DNA from: JAGGZI01 sp964399605
Lineage (GTDB): Archaea; Aenigmatarchaeota; Aenigmatarchaeia; PWEA01; JAGHBM01
DNA length: 29,999 bases
Reading direction: 5' to 3'
Assembly: GCA_964399605.1 (NCBI GenBank)
Contig: CAYNRH010000006.1
Location: 1 to 29,999 of the forward strand
The position numbers were made by a program, and so were the translations under genes. Each line of letters begins with the position of its first letter. Position 1 is the first letter of the stretch. Positions 6,053 to 14,435 of the stretch are shown piece after piece. The notes below the pieces were generated by a model. The model ran no database searches and was not told the origin of the DNA. It worked only from the letters and a program-made list of their open reading frames with translations.

Positions 6053-6852
6053 TGAAAAAATTAACAATGGAAACACCAATGCCAGAAATTATTAAAGGAT
6101 TTTCAATAAACAGAAAAAAAATTGAAGAAAACCTTCTCATAGAATCTATCAGAAAATTAAATGATTATGTGCCTTTGCCTTCAGAGTCAGAGAAAAAGGA
6201 AAAATCCATGAGATATCTTGTTAGAGAATGGTTTTCACAAAAGATGGAAGAGAATTATAAGGAAGTTTCCTCTGGAGTACTTGCAATGGAAAGTGAGATT
6301 GAAATAGACCTTAATAAGTTTGATAACTATACAGATAGTGAATCAAAAATCAGAACTCCTGTACCCAGTGAAGTAAAAATCAAGATACCACTACTGGCAA
6401 GAGCCGAACTGGGATATCATAAAGGATGGGAACACAACTATAGACATATGGGAGAAGCCGGGAGTGGATACAACGAATATAAAATTAAGATTTTCTCACC
6501 GATGCCAAAGGTTCCACAAAAAATGAGAGAAGCAGGAAAAGAAGCACTCGCAAGAGTCTACGAAATATATGGAGAGGCATTGAGAACAGAAACACTTGGA
6601 GATATTATATTGACAAATGAAGAATATGCTCCGAACCCAAAATATGCAAAACTTCTTGTTGCATGGAAGCCGAGAGCAGACGACCTTCATATAGAAGTAG
6701 AAAAAATAGACAGAGACCCTGCACTGATTTTGGATTGGCATAGAACTTATCTTGTAGGCCTATGGGAGGAACCAAATGAAGATCCGTTCTGGGATGACCT
6801 TCCTATGAACCCCAGAAAAAGCTCCAATCTCGATGATATACTGGGGAATTGA
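6052..6852 (+). CDS. Conserved-looking protein of unknown function, second gene of the orphan operon
   Basis: The protein is 266 residues, soluble and highly charged. The start at 6052 overlaps the preceding stop (TAATG) and has a good ribosome-binding site (GAGGTGAT). Notable segments are SMRYLVREWFSQKMEENYKE (helical), a possible His/aromatic cluster GYHKGWEHNYRHMGEAGSGY, and WHRTYLVGLWEEPNEDPFWD near the C-terminus. The histidines could form a metal or active site, but no known motif fits, so I assign no function. The next gene starts 16 bp downstream. Confidence 0.7.
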   Translation: MKKLTMETPMPEIIKGFSINRKKIEENLLIESIRKLNDYVPLPSESEKKEKSMRYLVREWFSQKMEENYKEVSSGVLAMESEIEIDLNKFDNYTDSESKIRTPVPSEVKIKIPLLARAELGYHKGWEHNYRHMGEAGSGYNEYKIKIFSPMPKVPQKMREAGKEALARVYEIYGEALRTETLGDIILTNEEYAPNPKYAKLLVAWKPRADDLHIEVEKIDRDPALILDWHRTYLVGLWEEPNEDPFWDDLPMNPRKSSNLDDILGN

Positions 6853-6868
6853 AGGTGATAAGTGAATT

Positions 6869-7087
6869 ATGTGTGGATTCAAAACAGACTGCCCGCACTA
6901 CGAGTCAAGAGAACATATATCAAAATATGATAAATTTACCATACTCCCGGAAGATAAAAGGCTCCAATGGTGCGGAGACAGAGGAGAATGGATAGAAAAG
7001 TGTGACGGACCCGCATACAAAAAAGCTCTGGAGATATTATCCGAAGGACTTTATGGAATAGATGAAGCTAATAATATTTATCTTTAA
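6869..7087 (+). CDS. Small Cys-containing protein, third gene of the orphan operon
   Basis: The 72-residue protein begins MCGFKTDCPHYESREH and has four cysteines (C2, C8, C35, C45) in a C-x5-C ... C-x9-C spacing. A short redox or zinc-binding domain is possible. A strong AGGTGATAAGTGAATT leader precedes the ATG. I recognise no family. It is followed by 37 bp and a new promoter for the PurM-like gene, so it closes the operon. Confidence 0.65.
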   Translation: MCGFKTDCPHYESREHISKYDKFTILPEDKRLQWCGDRGEWIEKCDGPAYKKALEILSEGLYGIDEANNIYL

Positions 7088-7124
7088 AAGAACAACAAAT
7101 TTATATTAATTTACGGTGGTAAAA

Positions 7125-8507
7125 ATGGGGAATATTTCTGGGATAACGTATGAATCTTCTGGTGTTTCCATAAGAGACCAGAACTGGGTAAATAGAGAAG
7201 TTGTTGAAAGGCTTAAAAAATTTGGAATGAAAGTTGATGGACTCTTTGGAGGTGCTGTCGACATCTCATCATATAAAGAGAATGTTTATATAGAGCTCAC
7301 TGGAGCAAGCATCATGATTGATGCACCAACAACCAAATCAGCAGGAACTTTTACTGCAGAAAGAGCATTTAGAAGGATTAGTGGAAAACCATTGGGAGTT
7401 TTGGATTACTTTGCTTCACCCTTCATGGATAAAAGAGTTGTGGATTTCGTGGAGGGTGTAGCAAAAAAATCATCAGAAAATAAAACACCTGTCATTGGTG
7501 GGGAAAGCGCCCAGATGCAGAACACTTACAAAGAAGAAAAATATGATGGTTTTGTCCATGTAATTGAACTCAATGATAAATACTCATGCGATATCACAAA
7601 TTTGGTTAAAGATATGGAAGAACCACTTTTAGTTGCAAGCACCGACGGTGTTGGAACGAAGACAAAAATTGTCAGAAATCCTCTTGATATAATTTACCAT
7701 GGATTCAACGACATTGGTGCTCTTGGCGTGAAGCCGGTTGCATTCGGGATTTACATCGCAGGAAATGTGCCTGAAAATGAATTAACTGAAATTGAAAAAA
7801 AATCAGACATTGCCTGCAAAGACTTGGGTATATTCAAAATGAAGCCAATGGTTGAGCAAAAAACCGACACTTATATTCATGGTGAAGTTGATATAGCAGG
7901 AACTGTTCTTGGTGTAATTGATGCAAAAAATTTAATAACAGGAGAAAACGTTAAAGAAGGTGACGCAATTATTGGAATTGGTGTCGACGCCCTCATGACC
8001 AATGGATACACCCTGGCAAGAAAAATTGGTGAAGAAATTGTAGAAGATTGGAATGCTCCAATGAAAGAGTTTGGTGGAAAAAGTTTCAGGGAAGAGCTAT
8101 CAAAGCCTCACGTCCCAATGACTGATATATTATTCGGTGCTGAAGACGTGGATGGAATTTTATCAAAATATCCGGGAAGCGTCAAGGCAACAGCACACAT
8201 AACAGGTGGAGGGCAGGAAGACAACATAAAGAGAATGGTACCCGACGGGCTATGTGCAGAGGTTGAAAGAGTGCTGCCCATACCGCCGGCAATGAAATTC
8301 TTCATCGAAAACGGACTCGATATAGAAGAAGCTTACAGAACATTCAACATGGGAGTTGGTTTCACCTTGACAGTCCCCGAAGAAAAATCAGATGAAATTG
8401 TCGACTACATAAACAGGAATTTCAGAGACCGGTTGTGGTGCAAGAGACCTGCTGCAAAAATCGGAGAAATCGCAGGGAATGATGACAAGAAATTTGTCTT
8501 TAAGTAA
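7125..8507 (+). CDS. AIR synthase (PurM)-like protein with duplicated A-domain
   Basis: PurM converts FGAM to aminoimidazole ribotide in purine synthesis. The protein is 460 residues against about 345 for normal PurM. From ATG 7125 (after GGTGGT): residues 5-27 match the PurM N-terminus (ITYESSGVSI). Residues about 40-155 form one A-domain copy that has kept LDYFA and GGESAQM (125-131) but lost the ATP-loop DGVGTK. Residues about 165-270 form a second copy with STDGVGTK (174-179) but a degenerate GGETA (EQKTD). A single B-domain follows with NGYTLARK (293-300), HITGGG (358-363) and YRTFNMGVG (404-412). PurM is normally a dimer whose A-domains form a shared barrel; an internal A-A pair is inferred to mimic this. 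No other pur genes are nearby. Confidence 0.85.
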   Translation: MGNISGITYESSGVSIRDQNWVNREVVERLKKFGMKVDGLFGGAVDISSYKENVYIELTGASIMIDAPTTKSAGTFTAERAFRRISGKPLGVLDYFASPFMDKRVVDFVEGVAKKSSENKTPVIGGESAQMQNTYKEEKYDGFVHVIELNDKYSCDITNLVKDMEEPLLVASTDGVGTKTKIVRNPLDIIYHGFNDIGALGVKPVAFGIYIAGNVPENELTEIEKKSDIACKDLGIFKMKPMVEQKTDTYIHGEVDIAGTVLGVIDAKNLITGENVKEGDAIIGIGVDALMTNGYTLARKIGEEIVEDWNAPMKEFGGKSFREELSKPHVPMTDILFGAEDVDGILSKYPGSVKATAHITGGGQEDNIKRMVPDGLCAEVERVLPIPPAMKFFIENGLDIEEAYRTFNMGVGFTLTVPEEKSDEIVDYINRNFRDRLWCKRPAAKIGEIAGNDDKKFVFK

Positions 8508-8552
8508 TGATGCCATAATATTTTTTTATTTAAATGATTCTATAAAAATAAT

Positions 8553-10421
8553 ATGACCAAACTTAAGAGGGTTGTGGGATTCAAATCAATGATATTCCTC
8601 TGCATAAATGCCATAATAGGCACCGGCCTGTTCTTTCTTCCATCAATAGGAGCTTACTATGCCGGACCAGCATCATTGATATCATGGATTGTAATAGGGG
8701 CTCTTGCAATTCTTATGTCTTTCATATTTGCAGAGCTCGTTAGCATTTACCCAAAAGCCGGCGGTGTTTTTGAGTATGCAAAACAGGCGTTTGGCGAATT
8801 TGAATCATTTATGACCGGCTGGATATCATGGCTTGTTGCCAATGTAACTATTTCCATGCTGATTGTTGGAGCACTTTACTACATAATGCCAGCATCACAC
8901 TTCATAGTAAAGATTGCTATATCAATAATCATACTGACAGCATTCAACATAATAAGCTACAGGGGAATGAAAACCAGCACAATGATGCTTATTTTCTTTT
9001 CTATTCTTACAATGATGATACCAATATCTCTTATAATTGGCGGCGCCCCAAAAATAGACTTATCAAACTTACAGCCATTTTTTGTTTATCCTTTGTCTTC
9101 AATATTTGTGGCCATGTTCTATATATCAGAAACTTTCATAGGGTGGGAATCCATAACTTTCCTTTCAGAAGAGGCTAAAAACCCGAAAAAGAATATGCCT
9201 ATAGCAATAATATTATCAACTCTAATAATAGTATTGATAAGCATACTATTGGTTTTTGTTTCACTTGGTGTTATGAACTGGCAAACTTTTTCCAGATGTG
9301 ACGCTCCTTTTTCTGACCTGTCTGAGGTGCTCTTTGGGCCAGTAGGTAAAAGTATAATATCATTTCTTATATTCTTTGTAATAATAGGAGCCGCAGCATC
9401 TTGGATAATCTCCACACCAAGGCTTCTTCTCGCCATGGCAAGGGAAAAATTGTTTTTAAAGGATTGCCGTGCTATTCATGAAAAATACAACACGCCCCAC
9501 ATGGCTATTTTGTTCCAGACCGTTGTATCCATTTTTGTTATAATCATGGGATTGGGAAACTACAAGTTACTTCTTTCACTGCTTCTTCCGCTGGTTATAA
9601 CAATGTACTTGATTGTTTTGTACAGCTTTATAAAGATCAGGAAAATAAAAATCAGAAGGCCGTTCAAATCTCCTGTTGGTGTATTGGGGGCATACCTTAT
9701 AGCAGCTTTTTACATAATCATCCTGTTCTTCTGGTTTTTAAAAGACCCAAACTCCGTCCACACTATGATAATCTGCGCTGGGCTGGTTTTTTTAGGGATA
9801 CCCATTTACATACTGGTAAAAATGCAGGACAGAAAATTCATAGAATTTTTCTTTGATCATTTATCCGGATTTTATAACATTGTGCTTCCATTCTGGTACG
9901 GGAAGAGAGAAAAAGATGTTGTGATAAAGGGTGCGAAAATAAAGAAAGGCTACAAAGTGCTTGACTATGGGTGTGGCGGAGGATCAAATCTTTTAGACCT
10001 ATCGGAGGATGTCGGAAAAAAAGGAAAAGTTGTCGGGGTAGACATATCAAAAAAACAACTGGAGGCGTGCGTAAGAAGAGTGGCAAAATTCTGTGAAAGG
10101 GAAAATGTAATAATGGTGAAAGAGGAGGACAGAAGAACAGAATTTGGAAAAAATATTTTTGACGCCATAATATCCGTTGGCGTCATATCATATCAGGAAA
10201 ATCCACTGGAGCTTTTGAAGGAATTGAGAAAATTCCTGAAGCCAAAAAGAAGAATAAGCATCTTAGAATTTGGCAAAAGTTTGTTTGTCTCCCCTCCAGA
10301 GGAACTTAAAAACAAAAACAACATAAGAAAGCTTTTTAAGAAGGCTGGGTTTAAAAACATTAAAATAAAAGAAAAGAAAAAACTATTCACTAAGTATTAT
10401 TTCATAACAGCTGAAAAATAA
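8553..10421 (+). CDS. Amino-acid permease (APC superfamily) fused to a SAM-dependent methyltransferase
   Basis: A single uninterrupted frame of 622 residues. Residues about 1-425 are an APC-type transporter with roughly twelve hydrophobic helices and the family start INAIIGTGLFFLP in helix 1, then YPKAGGVFEYAKQAFGEF and the later GWESITFLSEEAKNPKKNMP. Residues about 430-622 are a class I methyltransferase: motif I VLDYGCGGGS (469-478), acidic loop VVGVDIS (D497), and a post-motif FDAIISVGVISY. The linker FFFDHLSGFYNIVLPFWYG resembles the N-terminus of UbiE-type enzymes. The membrane helices may tether the enzyme; substrates are unknown. A TATA-like TATTTAAAT (8527-8535) precedes the ATG. The CBS protein follows immediately. 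Confidence 0.88.
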   Translation: MTKLKRVVGFKSMIFLCINAIIGTGLFFLPSIGAYYAGPASLISWIVIGALAILMSFIFAELVSIYPKAGGVFEYAKQAFGEFESFMTGWISWLVANVTISMLIVGALYYIMPASHFIVKIAISIIILTAFNIISYRGMKTSTMMLIFFSILTMMIPISLIIGGAPKIDLSNLQPFFVYPLSSIFVAMFYISETFIGWESITFLSEEAKNPKKNMPIAIILSTLIIVLISILLVFVSLGVMNWQTFSRCDAPFSDLSEVLFGPVGKSIISFLIFFVIIGAAASWIISTPRLLLAMAREKLFLKDCRAIHEKYNTPHMAILFQTVVSIFVIIMGLGNYKLLLSLLLPLVITMYLIVLYSFIKIRKIKIRRPFKSPVGVLGAYLIAAFYIIILFFWFLKDPNSVHTMIICAGLVFLGIPIYILVKMQDRKFIEFFFDHLSGFYNIVLPFWYGKREKDVVIKGAKIKKGYKVLDYGCGGGSNLLDLSEDVGKKGKVVGVDISKKQLEACVRRVAKFCERENVIMVKEEDRRTEFGKNIFDAIISVGVISYQENPLELLKELRKFLKPKRRISILEFGKSLFVSPPEELKNKNNIRKLFKKAGFKNIKIKEKKKLFTKYYFITAEK

Positions 10422-10422
10422 G

Positions 10423-10905
10423 GTGATATCTATCAAAGTTAAAAATGCAATGAAAAAAGAAGTCATAAAATTTTATCCTGAAGACAGTATAGTTAAAGTA
10501 TTGAGAACATTTTCCAAAAATAAAATAAGCGGCGCCCCGGTTATAGACAAATCCAACAAAGTTATTGGGATAATCACAGACTCAGATATAATAAAGAAAC
10601 TGGACATAAAAACACCAAAAGTTCATTTCTCAAGAAGTCCTGACTTTCTCCTCATACTGGCTGGGCTTAAATCAAGGAGAAGCGCGGAGGAAATAAAAAA
10701 CGAGATGGAAGTTGTAAAGAAATTTAAAGTAAAGGATTTTATGAAAAGTGATGTGATAACAACAACAAAAGACGAGAACCTTATGAAAGCCGCAAGACTG
10801 CTCAGTGAACATGACATAACAAGATTGCCTGTAGTTAATAAAAGCAATAAACTGGTTGGGATAATTGCAAGAGGAGACATAATAACAGCATTATCAAAGA
10901 TGTGA
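10423..10905 (+). CDS. Tandem CBS-domain protein
   Basis: The 160-residue protein is made of two CBS motifs (about residues 5-55 and 103-158), with the hallmarks GAPVIDKSNKVIGIITDSDI and RLPVVNKSNKLVGIIARGDI. CBS pairs bind adenine nucleotides or SAM and act as sensors. The GTG at 10423 lies one base after the stop of the permease-methyltransferase gene and within AGGTGAT; the family needs residues this far upstream (KVKNAM), so the Met codon at 10450 is too late. Tight coupling suggests it may regulate the upstream fusion protein, whose methyltransferase uses SAM; this is inference. Its end is 2 bp from the convergent COG2403 gene. Confidence 0.88.
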   Translation: MISIKVKNAMKKEVIKFYPEDSIVKVLRTFSKNKISGAPVIDKSNKVIGIITDSDIIKKLDIKTPKVHFSRSPDFLLILAGLKSRRSAEEIKNEMEVVKKFKVKDFMKSDVITTTKDENLMKAARLLSEHDITRLPVVNKSNKLVGIIARGDIITALSKM

Positions 10906-10907
10906 AA

Positions 10908-12209
10908 TTATTTCAAAAACTTCTTTATTATCTTTTTCAAAACTCTTTCCTTTAACTCGTAATGAACCCTGACAGCAGGCTTGTTTATTCTTATCACTTT
11001 TCTCAAATCTATTGGTGTGCCTATAACCACGGCATCGCAATTCGCTTTGTTTATGGTTTTTTCCAATTCCTTCAATTGTTTTTTGCTGTATCCCATGGCA
11101 GGCAAAACCTTTTCTAAATGGCTGTATTTTTTAAAAGTCTTCCTTATTGAACCCACTGCATACCTTCTGGGGTCAGCAATCCTGCAGTTGTATCTCTTTG
11201 CTGCAAAATACCCTGCCCCATATTTCATCCCACCGTGGGTAACAGTTGGTCCGTCTTCAACAACCAGAACTCTTTTGTTTTTAATTTTATTTGGGCCGTC
11301 AACAGAGATCACAGAATCGGCATGAATTATTTTTGCCATTGGATTTACTTTTTTTGTATTTTCTTCAACTATTTTTATCCATTCTTTTTTAGCCGTATCT
11401 TCCTTGTTTATCACCACAACGTTAGCCATCCTCAAGTTGACCTCCCCTGGATAATATTTCAGCTCGTGACCTGCCCTGTGGGGGTCTGCAACTGTTATCA
11501 GTAAGTCAGTTTTGTAAAAAGGAAAGTCGTTGTTCCCTCCGTCCCATACTATCACATCGGCCTCCTTTTCAGCTCTCTTCAAAATTTCCCCATAGTCTAC
11601 TCCTGCATAAACAATGTTGCCCCTGCTTATGTGCGGCTCATATTCCTCTCTTTCCTCAATGGTGCAGTTGTACCTGTCCAAGTCTTCAAGCTTTTCAAAT
11701 CTTTCCCATATCTGCTTCCTTAAATCGCCATAAGGCATTGGATGCCTGACGACTGCTACTTTCAATCCCATTTTTTTGAGAATCTCGCAAACCTTTCTTG
11801 TTGTCTGTGACTTACCGCAGCCCGTCCTTACGGCGCAAACAGATATCACAGGCTTTTTTGATTTTAGCATTGTGCTGCTTGGACCAAGGAGCCAGAAGTC
11901 AGCACCAGCAGCATTAACAATTGAAGCCCTGTGCATCACGTAGTCATAAGACAAATCAGAATAGGATAAAACAACTATGTCAACATTGTGTTTCTTTATA
12001 AGTTTTGGAAGCTCATCCTCAGCATAAATTGGTATTCCTTTTGGATAAAGTTTTCCAGCGAGCTCCTTCGGATATTTCCTTCCCGCGATATCTGGAATCT
12101 GGGTTGCAGTGAAGCAGACTACCCTGTACTTTGGGTTGTCCCTGAAGAAAACATTGAAATTATGAAAATCCCTCCCGGCTGCGCCCATTATGATAACTTT
12201 TTTTGTCAT
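10908..12209 (-). CDS. COG2403 GTPase, related to cyclic 2,3-diphosphoglycerate synthetase
   Basis: The 433-residue protein has an N-terminal Rossmann-like domain (KKVIIMGAAGRDFHNFN) and a P-loop VRTGCGKSQTTRK (about 127-139). The family's middle signatures are VRHPMPYGDL, VIVWDGGNNDFPF and ADPHRAGHELKYYPGE, then NKEDTA (a guanine-recognition NKxD-like site), and a C-terminal VEDGPTVTHGGMKYGAG. Relatives are annotated as cyclic 2,3-diphosphoglycerate synthetase or predicted GTPase; the physiological reaction of this subgroup is not settled. PyrI is 32 bp upstream on the same strand, so the two are probably cotranscribed. Confidence 0.85.
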   Translation of the reverse strand: MTKKVIIMGAAGRDFHNFNVFFRDNPKYRVVCFTATQIPDIAGRKYPKELAGKLYPKGIPIYAEDELPKLIKKHNVDIVVLSYSDLSYDYVMHRASIVNAAGADFWLLGPSSTMLKSKKPVISVCAVRTGCGKSQTTRKVCEILKKMGLKVAVVRHPMPYGDLRKQIWERFEKLEDLDRYNCTIEEREEYEPHISRGNIVYAGVDYGEILKRAEKEADVIVWDGGNNDFPFYKTDLLITVADPHRAGHELKYYPGEVNLRMANVVVINKEDTAKKEWIKIVEENTKKVNPMAKIIHADSVISVDGPNKIKNKRVLVVEDGPTVTHGGMKYGAGYFAAKRYNCRIADPRRYAVGSIRKTFKKYSHLEKVLPAMGYSKKQLKELEKTINKANCDAVVIGTPIDLRKVIRINKPAVRVHYELKERVLKKIIKKFLK

Positions 12210-12241
12210 AAAAATCTATTGACCTTTGTTGAATAAAAACA

Positions 12242-12745
12242 TTACACAAAGTAATCCAGAATTGTCTTCCCATCCTCTGGTATTTTTCTCTCGCAGTAGT
12301 GGCACCTTAAAACTACTGGGTCTTTAGACAATACATCAAATTTGTAATCAATTGGCTCTTTTCTTCCATATCTGTCTCTATAATTAGTTATACACCTTTC
12401 ATTTCCACACCTAACAATCCCTATCACTTCATCAGGAAGATCCACTTGCCTTTTTTCAACAACTTCATAGTCCTTGATTATGTTTATGGTTGCACGGGGA
12501 CTCAGCAAAGCTATTTTGTTTGTCTCCTCAGGCGTTAACTCAACATCCTCTATCTTTAAGATGTCTTTCTTTCCATCACCGTGCGCTCTCGAACTATCAA
12601 CATTAGCCAAAACACTGTATATTTTTTCACTAAATATTTCTGGATTAAGAATATCATTTAAAATTATTAAAGCAGTAGATGGGCGCAGATGGTCTATTAC
12701 CGTGCCCTTTTCTATTTTCTTTACTATGAGCTTATTGTCTTTCAT
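12242..12745 (-). CDS. pyrI: Aspartate carbamoyltransferase regulatory subunit
   Basis: This is the regulatory chain of ATCase, which binds nucleotides and modulates the first committed step of pyrimidine synthesis. The 167 residues include the effector-domain start VKKIEKGTVIDHLRP, IKIEDVELT-like text (ILKIEDVELTPEE), SPRATINIIKDYEVVEK, and a C-terminal zinc site C113/C118/C148/C151 (CGNERC and CHYC) that contacts PyrB. Length and order fit PyrI. pyrB is not in this window. The ATG at 12745 has an A/T-rich TATA-like element at about 12770-12777 (minus). Confidence 0.95.
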   Translation of the reverse strand: MKDNKLIVKKIEKGTVIDHLRPSTALIILNDILNPEIFSEKIYSVLANVDSSRAHGDGKKDILKIEDVELTPEETNKIALLSPRATINIIKDYEVVEKRQVDLPDEVIGIVRCGNERCITNYRDRYGRKEPIDYKFDVLSKDPVVLRCHYCERKIPEDGKTILDYFV

Positions 12746-12789
12746 TAAAAATAATTATTAGGGAAGCAAATATTTATCTTTGTAAAACA

Positions 12790-12812
12790 TTTAAATATAA
12801 CAATGTTATATT
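12790..12812 (+). promoter_or_regulatory. isc operon promoter with 19-bp palindrome
   Basis: TATA box TTTAAATA (12790-12797) overlaps a perfect palindrome AATATAACAATGTTATATT (12794-12812, 9-bp arms around one base). Transcription would start near 12820, and GGTGA (12829-12833) precedes the iscS ATG at 12838, so this operon has a short leader, unlike most genes here. The palindrome is well placed for a repressor. Confidence 0.6.
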
Positions 12813-12837
12813 ATTGTTAATTGATGACGGTGACTCT

Positions 12838-13980
12838 ATGAGAAGAATTTATATGGACCACGCTGCCACGACACCGGTAGCCCCCGAAGTCCTGGAAGCA
12901 ATGAATCCATACTTTTCTGAAAAGTTTGGCAATTCTGCATCGCTTCATTATTTTGGCAGGGAAGCTGAAAATGCATTGGAAGATGCGAGAAGGTATATAG
13001 CAAAGTTCTTTGGTGTAAAGCCAGAAGAAATTTTTTTCACATCAGGAGGAACAGAAGCGGACAATCTGGCACTAAAAGGCATTGCTTCTGCCTTTGGGAA
13101 AGGGCATATCATAACGTCACAGATAGAGCATCATGCTATTTTACACACTGCAAAATGGCTTGAAAACCATGGCTTTGATGTCACCTACCTGCCTGTAGAC
13201 AAATACGGTTTTGTAAATCCCGAAGATGTTGAAAAAACCATAAGAAAGGATACAATTCTCGTTTCAATAATGCATGCCAACAACGAAATTGGTACAATAG
13301 AGCCCATAGAAGAAATTGGAAAAATATGCAGGAAATATGGGGTTTACTTTCATACTGATGCTGTACAAACTGTTGGGAAAATTCCAATACCCACAAAGAA
13401 CATAGATTTATTGTCCTCTTCTGCTCACAAACTTTACGGACCGAAGGGTGTTGGGCTCCTGTACATAAAAAATGGCGTGAAAATAGAACCAATTCAGCAT
13501 GGAGGCGGACATGAGAGAGGTATGCGCTCAGGGACGGAAAACGTTGCTGGGATAGTTGGATTTGCCAAGGCTATAGAACTTGCAAAGAAGCACATGGACA
13601 AAGAAGCAAAGAGACTCTCCGCGCTAAGGGATGAACTAATTAAAGAAACGCTTAAAATTGGTGACTCCTGGCTGAACGGCCACCCAACAAAAAGACTCCC
13701 GGGAAATGCACATTTCGGCTTTAAGTTCATTGAGGGCGAAGCTCTTATATTACTCCTGGATGAAATGGGCATAGCTGCAAGCACAGGCTCCGCATGCTCT
13801 TCCAAGTCTCTGAAGCCATCACACGTCTTAACAGCAATAGGCTTAAAACCAGAAGAAGCACACGGCTCCCTCAGGCTAACGCTTGGAAAGGACAACAATG
13901 AAGAAGACATAAAATATGCCACAGATGCTATTCAAGACGTAGTCGAGAAACTAAGGAAAATTTCCCCTTTTAAAAAGTGA
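12838..13980 (+). CDS. iscS: Cysteine desulfurase IscS
   Basis: This 380-residue PLP enzyme releases sulfur from cysteine as a persulfide for Fe-S cluster assembly. It starts MRRIYMDHAATTP. It has SGGTEADNLALKG, QIEHHAIL, the PLP lysine K198 in SSAHKLYGPKG, and the catalytic loop cysteine C320 in GSACSSKS. The order and the extended loop SACSS are those of IscS/NifS group I. I choose ATG 12838 because GGTGACTCT precedes it and the TATA box puts transcription start near 12820; a TTG at 12814 would be upstream of the transcript. It is followed 4 bp later by iscU, its direct partner. Confidence 0.96.
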   Translation: MRRIYMDHAATTPVAPEVLEAMNPYFSEKFGNSASLHYFGREAENALEDARRYIAKFFGVKPEEIFFTSGGTEADNLALKGIASAFGKGHIITSQIEHHAILHTAKWLENHGFDVTYLPVDKYGFVNPEDVEKTIRKDTILVSIMHANNEIGTIEPIEEIGKICRKYGVYFHTDAVQTVGKIPIPTKNIDLLSSSAHKLYGPKGVGLLYIKNGVKIEPIQHGGGHERGMRSGTENVAGIVGFAKAIELAKKHMDKEAKRLSALRDELIKETLKIGDSWLNGHPTKRLPGNAHFGFKFIEGEALILLLDEMGIAASTGSACSSKSLKPSHVLTAIGLKPEEAHGSLRLTLGKDNNEEDIKYATDAIQDVVEKLRKISPFKK

Positions 13981-13984
13981 TGTT

Positions 13985-14431
13985 ATGGCAATAAAATATT
14001 CTCAAAAGGTTGTAGACCACTTTCTACACCCAAAAAACCAAGGAAAGATGAAAAATCCTGACGGGATAGGAAAAGTTGGAAATATATCCTGTGGAGACGT
14101 GATGTACTTCTACATCAAAGTTGGGAACGGAACGATAACTGATGTAAAGTGGGAAACGCTGGGATGCGCTGCAGCCATAGCAGTATCCTCAATAGTTAGT
14201 GAGCTAGTGAAAGGCATGAAACTGGAAGAAGCGCTTAAACTAACGAACAAAGATGTCTTAAAGGAACTCGGTGACTTGCCACCACTTAAGATTCATTGTT
14301 CTTTACTGGGAATAGATGCCCTTGATGAAGCTATTTATAACTACATGTCAAAAAATAACCTGCCAATTCCAAAAGATTTAGAAGAAAAACACAAAAAAGA
14401 AAAAGAAATCCTGGAAAAAATAGAGGGGTGA
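13985..14431 (+). CDS. iscU: Fe-S cluster scaffold IscU
   Basis: The 148-residue scaffold protein assembles [2Fe-2S] clusters using sulfur from IscS. The conserved ligands are all present: C36 and D38 in ISCGD, C61 in LGCAAAIAVSS and C105 in HCSLLGIDAL. The C-terminal helix is extended by a charged tail (KHKKEKEILEKIEG). The gene lies 4 bp after iscS and 4 bp before a DUF1858 gene, so it is the core of an iscSU operon. Many archaea use SUF instead; a dedicated ISC pair is a less common archaeal arrangement. Confidence 0.96.
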   Translation: MAIKYSQKVVDHFLHPKNQGKMKNPDGIGKVGNISCGDVMYFYIKVGNGTITDVKWETLGCAAAIAVSSIVSELVKGMKLEEALKLTNKDVLKELGDLPPLKIHCSLLGIDALDEAIYNYMSKNNLPIPKDLEEKHKKEKEILEKIEG

Positions 14432-14435
14432 TGAA

